This document shows, in pieces, positions 25,756-34,905 of a stretch of DNA of 64,000 bases. Position numbers and translations under genes: made by a program. Under the pieces are notes generated by a model. That model did no database searches, was not told where the DNA came from, and worked only from the letters and a program-made list of their open reading frames with translations. The stretch lies in contig NZ_CP073347.1 in assembly GCF_024397915.1 (NCBI RefSeq), positions 1 to 64,000 on the forward strand. Direction: 5' to 3'. Positions within the stretch are counted from its first letter, which is position 1; every line of letters starts with the position of its first letter. This DNA comes from Marinobacterium rhizophilum. Lineage in GTDB: Bacteria > Pseudomonadota > Gammaproteobacteria > Pseudomonadales > Balneatricaceae.

Positions 25756-27990
25756 ATGAGTGACACGAACAAGAATGCGGGGGCCGCTGGAAAGTGCCCG
25801 GTCATGCACGGGGCGCACACCCGGCAGGGTGGCAGCGGCACAGCCAACCGCCACTGGTGGCCGAACCAGCTGAACCTCAGGATACTGCACCAGAACCCTC
25901 CGCAAACAAGCCCGCTGGGCGACGACTTCAATTACGCAGATGCCTTTCGCACACTGGACCTTGGCGCGGTAAAAGCCGACCTGCAGGCATTGATGACCGA
26001 CTCCCAGGACTGGTGGCCGGCGGACTATGGCCACTACGGCCCCCTCTTTATCCGAATGGCCTGGCACAGCGCCGGCACCTACCGTATCGGTGATGGCCGT
26101 GGTGGCGCCGGCAGTGGCTCCCAGCGATTTGCACCGCTGAACAGCTGGCCGGACAACGGTAACCTCGACAAGGCCCGCCGTCTGCTCTGGCCCATCAAGC
26201 GGAAGTATGGCAACAAGCTGTCCTGGGCCGACCTGATGATCCTTGCCGGTAATGTCGCGCTGGAATCCATGGGTTTCAAAACCTTCGGTTTTGGGGGTGG
26301 CCGTGCCGATATCTGGGAACCGGAAGAGGATATCTACTGGGGCGCCGAGGAGGAATGGCTGGCCACGAGCGACAAGCCCAACAGCCGCTATGCCGGTGAG
26401 CGCGAACTTGAAAATCCCCTGGCCGCCGTGCAGATGGGGCTGATTTACGTCAACCCGGAAGGCCCGGATGGCAACCCGGACCCGCTCGCCTCGGCCCGTG
26501 ATATTCGTGAGACCTTTGCCCGCATGGCGATGGATGACTACGAAACGGTGGCACTGACCGCCGGTGGTCATACCTTCGGCAAAACCCACGGTGCGGGCAA
26601 CCCGGATACCCATGTCGGCCCGGAACCCGAAGCCGCGCCGCTGGAAGAGATGGGCCTGGGCTGGAAAAACAGCATGGGCACAGGCAGGGGGGAACATACC
26701 ATCACCAGCGGCCTGGAAGGTGCCTGGACGCCGACACCAACCCAGTGGGACATGAGCTATTTCGATACCCTGCTAGGACACGAGTGGGAGCTGACCAAGA
26801 GCCCGGCCGGCGCCCAGCAATGGACGCCCAAAGGCGATAGCGCAAAAGGCACGGTGCCGGATGCCCACAATCCTGACCGGCGTCATGCGCCGATGATGAC
26901 GACCGCCGACATGGCCATGCGGGAAGATCCGGCGTATCGCCGGATATCCGAGCACTTCCATGCCAACCCGCAGGAATTTGCCGACGCGTTCGCACGGGCC
27001 TGGTACAAGCTGACACACCGCGACATGGGGCCCATTGCCCGCTATCTGGGGCCGGAAGTACCGGCACAGGCGCTGATCTGGCAGGACCCGGTACCGGCGG
27101 TGGATCACGCCCTGGTTAATGACCAGGACATTGCCGATCTCAAGGCCAGGGTGCTGGCATCGGGCCTGTCGGTATCCGAACTGGTTGCCACGGCTTGGGC
27201 CTCGGCGTCTACCTTCCGGGGTTCGGACAAGCGCGGTGGTGCCAACGGCGCCCGTATCCGGCTGGCACCGCAGAAGGACTGGGACGTCAACCAGCCGGCG
27301 CAGCTGAACAAGGTGCTGCAGGCACTGGAAGCTGTCCGGCAGGCGTTCAATGCGGCCCAGTCCGGCGGGAAAAAGGTGTCGCTGGCCGATGTGATCGTAC
27401 TGGCCGGTGCCGCGGCGATAGAGCAGGCCGCCAGGGATGCCGGCCACAGTATCGAGGTGCCTTTTGCCCCCGGCCGTACCGATGCCACCCAGGAGCAGAC
27501 CGACGTGCAATCCTTCGAGCCGCTCAAGCCCGAAGCGGACGGGTTTCGCAACTACCGCCGCGCCCGCTTCAGCGTCTCGGATGAGGAAATGCTGCTGGAT
27601 CGGGCTCAGTTGCTGCAACTGAGCGCGCCGCAAATGACGGCGCTCGTCGGCGGCCTGCGGGTACTGGATGCCAACTATGGCCAGGCCCAGGAGGGCGTGT
27701 TCACCCAGCGACCGGGCACGCTGAGCAACGACTTCTTCGTCAACCTGCTCGACATGGGCACCGACTGGAAACCGGTGTCGGAGGATGCCGACCTCTTCGA
27801 AGGCCGTGACCGCAAGACCGGCAAGGTGAAGTGGACCGCCACGCGGGTGGACCTGGTATTCGGCTCCAACTCCCAGCTGCGCGCCCTTGCCGAAGTCTAT
27901 GCGCAGGAAGACGCCAAAGAGCGCTTTGTGGCCGATTTTGTCGGCGCCTGGAACAGGGTCATGAACGCGGACCGTTTCGACCTGGCCTGA
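25756..27990 (+). CDS. katG: bifunctional catalase-peroxidase KatG
   Basis: The 744-residue protein has the tandem peroxidase domains of KatG. Distal residues are Arg100, Trp103 and His104 in Arg-Met-Ala-Trp-His-Ser-Ala-Gly. Tyr231 and Met257 complete the Trp-Tyr-Met adduct needed for catalase activity. The proximal heme ligand is His272 in Gly-Gly-His-Thr-Phe-Gly. It removes hydrogen peroxide in the cytosol. GGAG lies 7 bp before the ATG. No oxyR is adjacent. It ends in a perfect terminator. Confidence 0.97.
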   Translation: MSDTNKNAGAAGKCPVMHGAHTRQGGSGTANRHWWPNQLNLRILHQNPPQTSPLGDDFNYADAFRTLDLGAVKADLQALMTDSQDWWPADYGHYGPLFIRMAWHSAGTYRIGDGRGGAGSGSQRFAPLNSWPDNGNLDKARRLLWPIKRKYGNKLSWADLMILAGNVALESMGFKTFGFGGGRADIWEPEEDIYWGAEEEWLATSDKPNSRYAGERELENPLAAVQMGLIYVNPEGPDGNPDPLASARDIRETFARMAMDDYETVALTAGGHTFGKTHGAGNPDTHVGPEPEAAPLEEMGLGWKNSMGTGRGEHTITSGLEGAWTPTPTQWDMSYFDTLLGHEWELTKSPAGAQQWTPKGDSAKGTVPDAHNPDRRHAPMMTTADMAMREDPAYRRISEHFHANPQEFADAFARAWYKLTHRDMGPIARYLGPEVPAQALIWQDPVPAVDHALVNDQDIADLKARVLASGLSVSELVATAWASASTFRGSDKRGGANGARIRLAPQKDWDVNQPAQLNKVLQALEAVRQAFNAAQSGGKKVSLADVIVLAGAAAIEQAARDAGHSIEVPFAPGRTDATQEQTDVQSFEPLKPEADGFRNYRRARFSVSDEEMLLDRAQLLQLSAPQMTALVGGLRVLDANYGQAQEGVFTQRPGTLSNDFFVNLLDMGTDWKPVSEDADLFEGRDRKTGKVKWTATRVDLVFGSNSQLRALAEVYAQEDAKERFVADFVGAWNRVMNADRFDLA

Positions 27991-28017
27991 TCCCGAGGGC
28001 TCTCTCGCGGTGCCAGG

Positions 28018-28056
28018 GCGGCGTTGCAACTCAGCTTGCAACGCCGCTTTTGTTTT
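28018..28056 (+). terminator. rho-independent terminator of katG
   Basis: A perfect 12-bp stem (GCGGCGTTGCAA / TTGCAACGCCGC) with a 6-nt loop is followed by TTTTGTTTT, 27 bp after the katG stop. Confidence 0.92.
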
Positions 28057-28080
28057 CTGCGCGCCCGTCAGGCCGCACAC

Positions 28081-28110
28081 AAAAAAGGGGGCGAACTTGC
28101 GTTCGCCCCC
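28081..28110 (-). terminator. rho-independent terminator of isocitrate lyase gene
   Basis: On the minus strand a perfect 10-bp stem (GGGGGCGAAC / GTTCGCCCCC) with a 4-nt loop is followed by six T. A second imperfect hairpin (28164-28187) lies nearer the stop codon. Confidence 0.88.
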
Positions 28111-28197
28111 GGGTCATGTGCACTGGGTAAGTGCTGATGAAACTTGCTACATGCCAGAACACACCCCGGACACATTCTGTGCCGGGGCTGTAGGGTT

Positions 28198-29793
28198 TTA
28201 GCCGAACTGGTTCATGGTGTTGTCTTTACCACCGGCCTTCAGCGCGGCTTCACCGGCGAAGTATTCCTTGTGGTTGTCACCAATGTCGGAGCCGGCCATG
28301 TTCTGGTGCTTGACACAGGCGATGCCCTGACGCAGTTCCTGACGCTGAACACCCTTGACGTAGGCCAGCATGCCTTCGGCACCGAAGTAGCCCTTGGCCA
28401 GGTTGTCGGTAGACAGCGCGGCGGTGTGGTAGGTCGGCAGCGTGATCAGGTGGTGGAAGATGCCGGCTTGTGCCGCGGCGTCGCGCTGGAAGGTACGGAT
28501 CTTCTCGTCGGCAACCTGGGCCAGTTCGGTGTCATCGTACTCAACGCTCATCAGGTTGGCACGGTCGTAGGCGCTCACGTCCTGGCCGGTTTCAGCCATG
28601 GTATCGAATACCTGCTGGCGGAAGTTCAGCGTCCAGTTGAAGGACGGGCTGTTGTTGTACACCAGCTTGGCATTGGGCACGACTTCGCGGATACGGTTGA
28701 CCATGGCCGCGATCTGGCCGACGTGGGGCTTCTCGGTTTCGATCCACAGCAGGTCGGCACCGTTCTGCAAGGAGGTGATGCAGTCCAGTACGCAGCGGTC
28801 TTCGCCGGTGCCTTTCTTGAACTGGAACAGGTTGCTCGGCAGACGCTTGGGACGCAGCAGCTTGCCGTTGCGGTTCAGGACCACGTCGCCGTTTTTCATG
28901 TCGGCGGTGGAGACTTCTTCGCAGTCCAGGAAGGCGTTGTACTGGTCGCCCAGGTCGCCCGGCTCGTTGGTCACGGCGATCTGCTTGGTCAGGCCGGCAC
29001 CCAGGGAGTCGGTACGGGCAACGATAACGCCATCGTCGATACCCAGCTCAAGGAAGGCGTAGCGAACGGCGTTGATCTTGGCCAGGAAGTCGGCGTGGGG
29101 CACGGTGACCTTGCCGTCCTGGTGGCCGCACTGCTTCTCGTCGGACACCTGGTTCTCGAGCTGGATGCAGCAGGCACCGGCTTCGATCATTTTCTTGGCC
29201 AGCAGGTAAGTGGCTTCCGGGTTACCGAAACCGGCGTCGATATCGGCAATGATCGGCACGATATGGGTTTCGTGGTTGTCGATCTTGGCCTGTACTTCAG
29301 CTTCCAGGGCGCTGTCGCCGGCTTCGCGGGCGGCGTCCAGATCCGTGAACAGCAGGTCCAGTTCGCGGGAGTCGGCCTGGCGCAGGAAGGTGTAGAGTTC
29401 TTCGATCAGGGCTGCGACCGAGGTTTTTTCGTGCATGGACTGGTCAGGCAGCGGTCCGAACTCGGAGCGCAGGGCGGCAACCATCCAGCCGGACAGGTAG
29501 AGGTAGCGCTTGCTGGTGCTGCCGTGGTGTTTCTTGATGGCGATCATTTTCTGCTGGCCGATAAAACCGTGCCAGCAACCCAGGGACTGCGTGTAAGAGG
29601 CGTTGTCGGCATCGTAGTCAGCCATGTCCTGACGCATGATTGCCGCAGTGTACTTGGCAATGTCCAGACCGGTCTTGAAGCGGTTCTGGGCCTTCATGCG
29701 GGCAGCGGATTCAGGGTTGATGGCGTTCCATGTGTTGCCCTGAGCGGCACGAAGGTTGGCGATAGCGTCGATGTCTTTGTTGTAGTCTGACAT
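28198..29793 (-). CDS. aceA: isocitrate lyase
   Basis: From ATG 29793, with GAGGG 7 bp upstream, the protein has 531 residues. This is the long Pseudomonas-type isocitrate lyase rather than the ~430-residue enterobacterial form. The active-site loop reads Asp-Glu-Lys-Gln-Cys-Gly-His, and His-Glu-Thr-His and Asn-Asn-Ser-Pro-Ser-Phe-Asn-Trp are kept. It splits isocitrate to glyoxylate and succinate for growth on acetate or fatty acids. Malate synthase is not in the window. A divergent LysR gene and an inverted repeat upstream suggest local control. Confidence 0.96.
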   Translation of the reverse strand: MSDYNKDIDAIANLRAAQGNTWNAINPESAARMKAQNRFKTGLDIAKYTAAIMRQDMADYDADNASYTQSLGCWHGFIGQQKMIAIKKHHGSTSKRYLYLSGWMVAALRSEFGPLPDQSMHEKTSVAALIEELYTFLRQADSRELDLLFTDLDAAREAGDSALEAEVQAKIDNHETHIVPIIADIDAGFGNPEATYLLAKKMIEAGACCIQLENQVSDEKQCGHQDGKVTVPHADFLAKINAVRYAFLELGIDDGVIVARTDSLGAGLTKQIAVTNEPGDLGDQYNAFLDCEEVSTADMKNGDVVLNRNGKLLRPKRLPSNLFQFKKGTGEDRCVLDCITSLQNGADLLWIETEKPHVGQIAAMVNRIREVVPNAKLVYNNSPSFNWTLNFRQQVFDTMAETGQDVSAYDRANLMSVEYDDTELAQVADEKIRTFQRDAAAQAGIFHHLITLPTYHTAALSTDNLAKGYFGAEGMLAYVKGVQRQELRQGIACVKHQNMAGSDIGDNHKEYFAGEAALKAGGKDNTMNQFG

Positions 29794-29849
29794 TTTGATC
29801 CCTCGGAGTCCTGACAGCCGGTTGCAAGGCTGTATGAGTTGGCTTACGA

Positions 29850-29868
29850 AATCCATAGTATGTGGATT
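29850..29868. promoter_or_regulatory. inverted repeat in aceA / lysR promoter region
   Basis: AATCCA and TGGATT are separated by 7 bp, and another TGGATT occurs about 20 bp further on. The spacing and AT-rich context suit a LysR binding site between the two divergent genes. This is inferred only. Confidence 0.4.
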
Positions 29869-29969
29869 GACTTTATAATTGAAATAAATGGATTCTATTT
29901 GTAACATTCATCCAGTGAATATTTGCCTGAGATCCCCATCTTGACTGACTTTGTACAGGTTAAATCGCA

Positions 29970-30920
29970 ATGAACCTGGAACGCCTTGACCTTAATTTAC
30001 TGGTTTACTTCGACGTTTTGCTGCGTGAGCGCAACGTCACCCGCGCCGCCAGCCTGCTGGGCATTACGCAGCCGGCGATGAGCAACGGCCTGCGCCGCCT
30101 GCGCGATACCTTTAACGACCCGCTGCTGGTGCGTACCAGTGAGGGCATGCTGCCCACCGAGCGGGCGCTGGCGCTGCAGCCCATGATACGCCAGGCCCTG
30201 GCCACAATAGAACTGGCGGTGGAGCCCAGCGTGCAATTCGATGCCCGCAGCAGCGACCGGGTGTTTCGCATTATGACGAGCGATTATGGCGAATCGACGC
30301 TGATTCCGTTACTGCTCGACCGCCTGAAGGATGACGCCCCCGGCGTGGTGCTGGATATCCTGACCCCCAGCGACATGAGCTTTACGGATGTGGAGCAGGG
30401 CCATGTGGACCTGGTGATCAACCGTTTCGACAGCATGCCCCAGGCGTTTCACCAGGTAACCCTGTGGCGTGACAGTTTTTCCTGCCTGTTCAGTGCCGAC
30501 AACCCCATTGCCGCCGATTTCAACCTGCAAACCTACCTTGAAGCCAGTCATGTCTGGGTCAGCAAGACCGGCATGGGGGCGAGTCTTGGCATTACGCCCC
30601 AGGATACCAAGCGCCTGGGCTGGGTGGACGAGGCGCTCAAGCGTATCGGCCATCAGCGGCATATCTCGGTGTTTACGCGCCATTACCAGTCGGCGGTGCA
30701 CATGGCGCAGCAGAAAAACCTGGTGGTGACGATTCCGGCCCGTGCCGCCCAGGTCAAGCGCCGTGACTCGCGCCTGATCATGCGACCGCCACCGTTCGAT
30801 ATCCCGATGTTCGAGCTGAAAATGGCCTGGAGCCCGCTGCTGCAGCACAACAGCGCCCATGAATGGATACGCCGTCTGGTGGTGGATGTGGCCCAGAACA
30901 GCAGTGCGGACGGCCGCTAA
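29970..30920 (+). CDS. LysR-family transcriptional regulator
   Basis: The 316-residue protein is of the NodD/NahR/LeuO branch, starting Met-Asn-Leu-Glu-Arg-Leu-Asp-Leu-Asn-Leu-Leu-Val-Tyr-Phe. The helix-turn-helix contains Val-Thr-Arg-Ala-Ala-Ser-Leu-Leu-Gly-Ile-Thr-Gln-Pro-Ala-Met-Ser. The effector domain spans about residues 95-305. It is divergent from aceA with 176 bp between the starts, so it may regulate the glyoxylate shunt, or itself. The MFS gene follows 42 bp downstream on the same strand, so a role in its control is equally possible. Confidence 0.87.
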   Translation: MNLERLDLNLLVYFDVLLRERNVTRAASLLGITQPAMSNGLRRLRDTFNDPLLVRTSEGMLPTERALALQPMIRQALATIELAVEPSVQFDARSSDRVFRIMTSDYGESTLIPLLLDRLKDDAPGVVLDILTPSDMSFTDVEQGHVDLVINRFDSMPQAFHQVTLWRDSFSCLFSADNPIAADFNLQTYLEASHVWVSKTGMGASLGITPQDTKRLGWVDEALKRIGHQRHISVFTRHYQSAVHMAQQKNLVVTIPARAAQVKRRDSRLIMRPPPFDIPMFELKMAWSPLLQHNSAHEWIRRLVVDVAQNSSADGR

Positions 30921-30962
30921 CCCCGGCCGGGTGCCGCCAGCAGACCTGCGAGGATTACCGAG

Positions 30963-32576
30963 GTGACTGCCAACACAGCCAAGACAAAATCCAGGCCGGG
31001 ATCGGCCTGGGCGCCACTGCGCCATCCGGTGTTTCGCATGCTCTGGTGCGCCTGGATGGCGGCCAACCTGTGCATGTGGATGAACGATGTTGCCGCGGCC
31101 TGGCTGATGCTGTCGTTAAGCGACAAGCCGGTGATGGTGGCGCTGGTGCAGGCGGCGGCGACATTGCCGGTGTTTCTGCTGGGGGCGCCCAGCGGTGCCC
31201 TGGCCGATATCCTGGATCGGCGGCGCTACTTCATTGCCACCCAGGTGTGGGTGGCCTGTGTCGCGGCCGTGCTCTGCCTGGTGGCGCTGTTCGGGCAACT
31301 GACGCCTACACTGCTGTTGCTGCTGACCTTTGCCAACGGTATTGGCCTGGCGATGCGCTGGCCGGTGTTTTCCGCGCTGCTGCCCGAGCTCGTGCCGCGG
31401 GAGGAGCTGGGCCGGGCGATGGCGTTGAACGGGGTGGCCATGAATGGCGCCCGGGTCATCGGCCCCATGATCGCCGGCGCGGTCATTGCTGCGGGCGGCA
31501 CCGCCTTTGTGTTTCTGCTCAATGCCGTGCTGTCGGTGCTGGTGGCCGTGGCGCTGCTGCGCTGGCGCCGCGAGCGCAAGGCCAGTGCCTTGCCGGCGGA
31601 GCGCTTTTTCGGCGCCATGCGGGTGGGGTTTCAGTATGTGCGCCAGTCGCCGGAAATGCATGCGGTACTGCTGCGTGCGGCCACCTTCTTCATGTTTTCC
31701 GTCGCCTCGATCGCGTTGCTGCCGCTGGTGGCCAAACAGCTGCCGGGCGGCAATGCCCGTACCTATACGCTGATGCTGGCGACCATCGGTGTGGGGGCGA
31801 TCCTGGCCGCTGCACTGCTACCGCGCTTGCGTCAGCACTTTGGGCGCAGCGAGATGGTGAACTACGGGTCCTTGGCCAATGCGCTGGTCACCCTGCTGCT
31901 GGCGTTTGCCCCCAACATCGGTGTGGCCATGGTGGCGCTGCTGCTGGCGGGGCTGTCCTGGCTGGCCACGGCCAATTCCCTGTCGATCAGCGTGCAGATG
32001 GTACTGCCCGACTGGGTGCGGGCGCGGGGCATGTCGGTGTACCAGATGGCGGTGATGGGTGGCACCGCGGCCGGTGCCGCCCTGTGGGGACAGGTGGCGA
32101 CGCTGGCGGATACGCGTACCAGCCTGGCGGTGTCGGCGCTCTGCGCCATGCTGGCGCTGGTGGTGCTGTGCCGCGTGCGGATCGAGAGCGCCGGTGCGCG
32201 GGATTTGACCCCCAACCAGTTCTGGAGCGAGCCCGAGCTGGCGATGCCGCTGGCGCCCCGGCAGGGGCCGATCATGACGCAGATTGAATACTGTATCGAT
32301 GTGGCGCGGGTGGAGGAATTCATGCAGCTGATGCAGGAAAGCCGCCGCATGCGACTGCGCAACGGTGCCCTGTCCTGGGAGCTGTTCCAGGATGCAGCGG
32401 CCCCGAGCCGTTTTATCGAGTATTTCGTGGATGGCTCCTGGGTGGAGCACCTGCGCCAGCACGAGCGCGTAACGGCCCATGACCGGGCTATCTGGGAACA
32501 GAAGCTGGGCTTCCACCTGGGCGACAGCGCCCCGAAAATTTCACACCATATCGCTCGGCGGGTAAAGCGCAGCTAG
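30963..32576 (+). CDS. MFS exporter (EntS/MFS_3 type) with C-terminal soluble domain
   Basis: The 537-residue protein starts at GTG with GAGG close upstream. Residues 20-410 carry 12 membrane segments of the MFS_3 group, with Asp-Ile-Leu-Asp-Arg-Arg-Arg at the 2-3 loop. Residues 430-537 form a soluble domain that begins near Gln-Ile-Glu-Tyr-Cys-Ile-Asp-Val and resembles the ABM/ferredoxin-like fold. Several MFS_3 proteins carry such a tail; its role is unknown. Substrate is not predictable; siderophore or drug export is typical of the group. Confidence 0.8.
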   Translation: MTANTAKTKSRPGSAWAPLRHPVFRMLWCAWMAANLCMWMNDVAAAWLMLSLSDKPVMVALVQAAATLPVFLLGAPSGALADILDRRRYFIATQVWVACVAAVLCLVALFGQLTPTLLLLLTFANGIGLAMRWPVFSALLPELVPREELGRAMALNGVAMNGARVIGPMIAGAVIAAGGTAFVFLLNAVLSVLVAVALLRWRRERKASALPAERFFGAMRVGFQYVRQSPEMHAVLLRAATFFMFSVASIALLPLVAKQLPGGNARTYTLMLATIGVGAILAAALLPRLRQHFGRSEMVNYGSLANALVTLLLAFAPNIGVAMVALLLAGLSWLATANSLSISVQMVLPDWVRARGMSVYQMAVMGGTAAGAALWGQVATLADTRTSLAVSALCAMLALVVLCRVRIESAGARDLTPNQFWSEPELAMPLAPRQGPIMTQIEYCIDVARVEEFMQLMQESRRMRLRNGALSWELFQDAAAPSRFIEYFVDGSWVEHLRQHERVTAHDRAIWEQKLGFHLGDSAPKISHHIARRVKRS

Positions 32577-32647
32577 CAGCAGTACAAGCGCGTTATGCCC
32601 GCCGGGTTTCAAACCGGACTCACAGCGTCCGGTTTGTGCAGGGGCTG

Positions 32648-33139
32648 TTACAGGGCCTGAAGTGCCGCGTCGTAGTTCGGTTCGTCGGCGATTTCGCTCA
32701 CCTGTTCGGCGTGCAGGACCTTGCCGTTCTCATCAATCACGACAACAGCGCGGGCCAGGATACCGGCCAGCGGGCCCGTGGTGATGGTCTGGCCGTAGGC
32801 GGCACCGAAATCGGAGCGAAAGCTCGATGCGGCGGCAACCTTGTCGATGCCTTCAGCGCCGCAGAAGCGGGCCGCGGCGAAGGGCAGGTCGGCGGAGACG
32901 CAGAGTACATTGACGCCAGTGTCTGCTGCGCGCTTGTTGAAGGTACGCACGGATGTGGCGCAGGTCGGGGTATCGACGGACGGGAAGATATTGAGTACCA
33001 GCTTGCTGCCACGGTAGTCACTCAGGCTGGCTTCGCTCAGGTCGGTTTTTACCAGGGTGAAATCCGGTGCCTGGCTGCCTACAGCCGGCAGGTTGCCGCT
33101 GGTTTCAACCGGATTGCCTTTCAGGGTAATGGTAGCCAT
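32648..33139 (-). CDS. tpx: thiol peroxidase Tpx
   Basis: This 163-residue atypical 2-Cys peroxiredoxin has the peroxidatic Cys60 in Pro-Ser-Val-Asp-Thr-Pro-Thr-Cys and the resolving Cys93 in Ala-Ala-Arg-Phe-Cys-Gly. An extra Cys lies at 80. It reduces hydrogen and alkyl peroxides using thioredoxin. Thr57 and Arg are conserved as in E. coli Tpx. The gene stands alone on the minus strand. Confidence 0.93.
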   Translation of the reverse strand: MATITLKGNPVETSGNLPAVGSQAPDFTLVKTDLSEASLSDYRGSKLVLNIFPSVDTPTCATSVRTFNKRAADTGVNVLCVSADLPFAAARFCGAEGIDKVAAASSFRSDFGAAYGQTITTGPLAGILARAVVVIDENGKVLHAEQVSEIADEPNYDAALQAL

Positions 33140-33239
33140 GTGTTACGTCCTGTGTTTTAAACATGAGGGTTCAAGAGCCCACTGAGGATACCACCTGCAG
33201 CAGGGCTTGGAACAGCGCGCCGGGGCAACAGCAGGGGGC

Positions 33240-33869
33240 TTACGCCGGCCTGCTGTCCTGTCTGCCGGACAGGGTTTCAGCCAGGGCATCGGCCAGCAGT
33301 TCAAGGCGATCCTGGCCCCAGAATTGCTCACCGTTGAGCACATAGGCGGGCGCGCCGAGGATGCCCTGGGCCAGGGCCTGTTCGGTGTTCTGGTCGTAGG
33401 TGGCAGAGGTCGCGTCGGAGCCGGCAGCGGCGAGAATGGCATCGGCATCAAAACCGCAGGCTTTCAGGCTTTCGCTAACCACGCTGCTGTCAGAGATTCG
33501 CTTGTCGTCGACCCAGCAGGCGGCCATGATGCGGCCGGCGAATTCGGCCGGATCTTGCCGGGCAGCCAGCAGCGCAATCACGCAGCTGTCGGCCAGGGCC
33601 GGATCGGATGGGAAAAATTTGGGTTGCAGGTTCAGCGCCAGTCCACGCTTCTTCGCCCAGCGCCTGAGCTCCACCAGGCGGTAGTCGCGCCGGCTTTGCG
33701 GACGTTCGCCCAGCGGTTTTGCCCCGGATTGTGCGAACACGGGCCCCAGGCGTATCGGCAGAAAGTTGACCTGAGCGCCGGCGGTGGCGGCGGTTTTCAG
33801 CAGCAGGTCGTGACCGATGAAGGTAAAAGGCGATATGCAGGTGAAGTAGTAGTCGATCTTTGCAGTCAT
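33240..33869 (-). CDS. DsbA-fold isomerase, 2-hydroxychromene-2-carboxylate isomerase family
   Basis: The 209-residue protein has the HCCA-isomerase/kappa-GST pattern: Asp-Tyr-Tyr-Phe-Thr-Cys-Ile-Ser-Pro-Phe at the start, Pro-Ile-Arg-Leu-Gly-Pro-Val-Phe and, near the end, Gly-Ala-Pro-Ala-Tyr-Val-Leu-Asn-Gly-Glu-Gln-Phe-Trp-Gly-Gln-Asp-Arg. The Ser-Pro pair replaces the CxxC of true DsbA. It probably acts as a glutathione-dependent isomerase. No aromatic-ring degradation genes are nearby, so a naphthalene-type role is not supported. Confidence 0.82.
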   Translation of the reverse strand: MTAKIDYYFTCISPFTFIGHDLLLKTAATAGAQVNFLPIRLGPVFAQSGAKPLGERPQSRRDYRLVELRRWAKKRGLALNLQPKFFPSDPALADSCVIALLAARQDPAEFAGRIMAACWVDDKRISDSSVVSESLKACGFDADAILAAAGSDATSATYDQNTEQALAQGILGAPAYVLNGEQFWGQDRLELLADALAETLSGRQDSRPA

Positions 33870-34085
33870 GGGAGCCTCGGGATATGACCTGGATGGAGTC
33901 TGTGATGCCTATACTAGAAGACCTGATCGCAAAATTGTTCTGTTGATCAAGATTAATAGTCCGAAATGAAAAACCATGTTCAAAAGTCCGGCTGCAGGCC
34001 TCGGCACTCACCGATGCTACCGACCTCGCCGTCAGCCTGGTGTTGCTGGCCGATATCGGTGGCCAGCGGATTAACGAGGTTCTTA

Positions 34086-34649
34086 TCAGCCCGACTTCTT
34101 CCCGTAGACATACAGAGTAGCGCTGATAGCGGCAAAAAATACCAGGTGCAACACAAACTTTACATCCAGGCTGAAGTTTACACTTGGCAGCTGGCTAAAT
34201 TGAATGTTTTGAAAGGAAACCAGTTGTACGATAGCGGCATTGGCCGGTGGTGCTATGACCGTCGTCAGCCATGAAAAGGCCAGGGTAAACAGTGCAACAA
34301 GCTCCAGCCGCATAGTTTTCAAGATAACGATACCACTCAACAAACCATAGAAAACAGATACGGCTAAATGAGCCACCCAGGCGATGGCTATGGCAGCGGT
34401 GCCATTCCAGTTACCCAGCTTCTGGTATGCTGCAGCATGTCGACTTGTTAATGTATCCATGCCGAAGAAGGGCTGAATGACTATAAATACAATGCCCATC
34501 ACTGCACCGAGAATTCCGGCCATGAACAGGAGTTGCATATCTTGTGGTTTATTTGGTGAAGCATTGACAGCCGGCTTGATACCTTCTCTGGAAGGTTGTT
34601 TTTTATCGTTTGAAGACCCTGAAGAAATATCGTTATAAGTGTCAGGCAT
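34086..34649 (-). CDS. membrane protein of unknown function
   Basis: The 187-residue protein has a hydrophilic N-terminal tail (about 40 residues, rich in Ser, Lys, Pro, Asn) and four hydrophobic segments near 42-62, 85-110, 115-138 and 160-182. No family was recognised. The layout resembles small four-helix proteins of YqhR-like type, but this is not secure. It is more AT-rich than its neighbours. A 256-bp AT-rich gap separates it from the peroxiredoxin-like gene upstream. Confidence 0.6.
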   Translation of the reverse strand: MPDTYNDISSGSSNDKKQPSREGIKPAVNASPNKPQDMQLLFMAGILGAVMGIVFIVIQPFFGMDTLTSRHAAAYQKLGNWNGTAAIAIAWVAHLAVSVFYGLLSGIVILKTMRLELVALFTLAFSWLTTVIAPPANAAIVQLVSFQNIQFSQLPSVNFSLDVKFVLHLVFFAAISATLYVYGKKSG

Positions 34650-34905
34650 GGATTTATATTAGTCCTGTTTCTAGTGCTAAAGTTTATCTGGCGGCACGCA
34701 ATTCAGGCACCGTTTGGTGTCGATACACGCGGCCTGCAAGCTGATATAATCGTGATTCGTTAAATAGTAAAATGACGGGTGCGAAACGCTACCTGTATTG
34801 ACACCCATCATAGTTAAATATCGCTATCGTCAATCATTATCATGGGTATCATCAATACGCATGCGATGATCAGAAATCCCTGATGGCTTTAAGCAGAGCG
34901 TACGT

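Noticed and set aside
25684..28080. Long open frames on the minus strand across katG
   Set aside because: They are antisense shadows of a GC-rich gene; katG on the plus strand has complete family motifs and a ribosome binding site.
28144..29790. 548-codon open frame on the plus strand opposite isocitrate lyase
   Set aside because: It has low-complexity Val/Gly/Gln-rich composition typical of antisense frames, and the minus-strand gene is unambiguous.
30863..32287. 474-codon plus-strand frame overlapping the MFS gene
   Set aside because: It is an out-of-frame Gly/Ala/Arg-rich shadow of the MFS exporter gene.
33951..34085. Broken reading frame (Leu-Gln-Ala-Ser-Ala-Leu-Thr-Asp-Ala-Thr-Asp) before the membrane-protein gene end
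   Set aside because: It lacks a start and could not be tied to any family, so it is not reported as a pseudogene.
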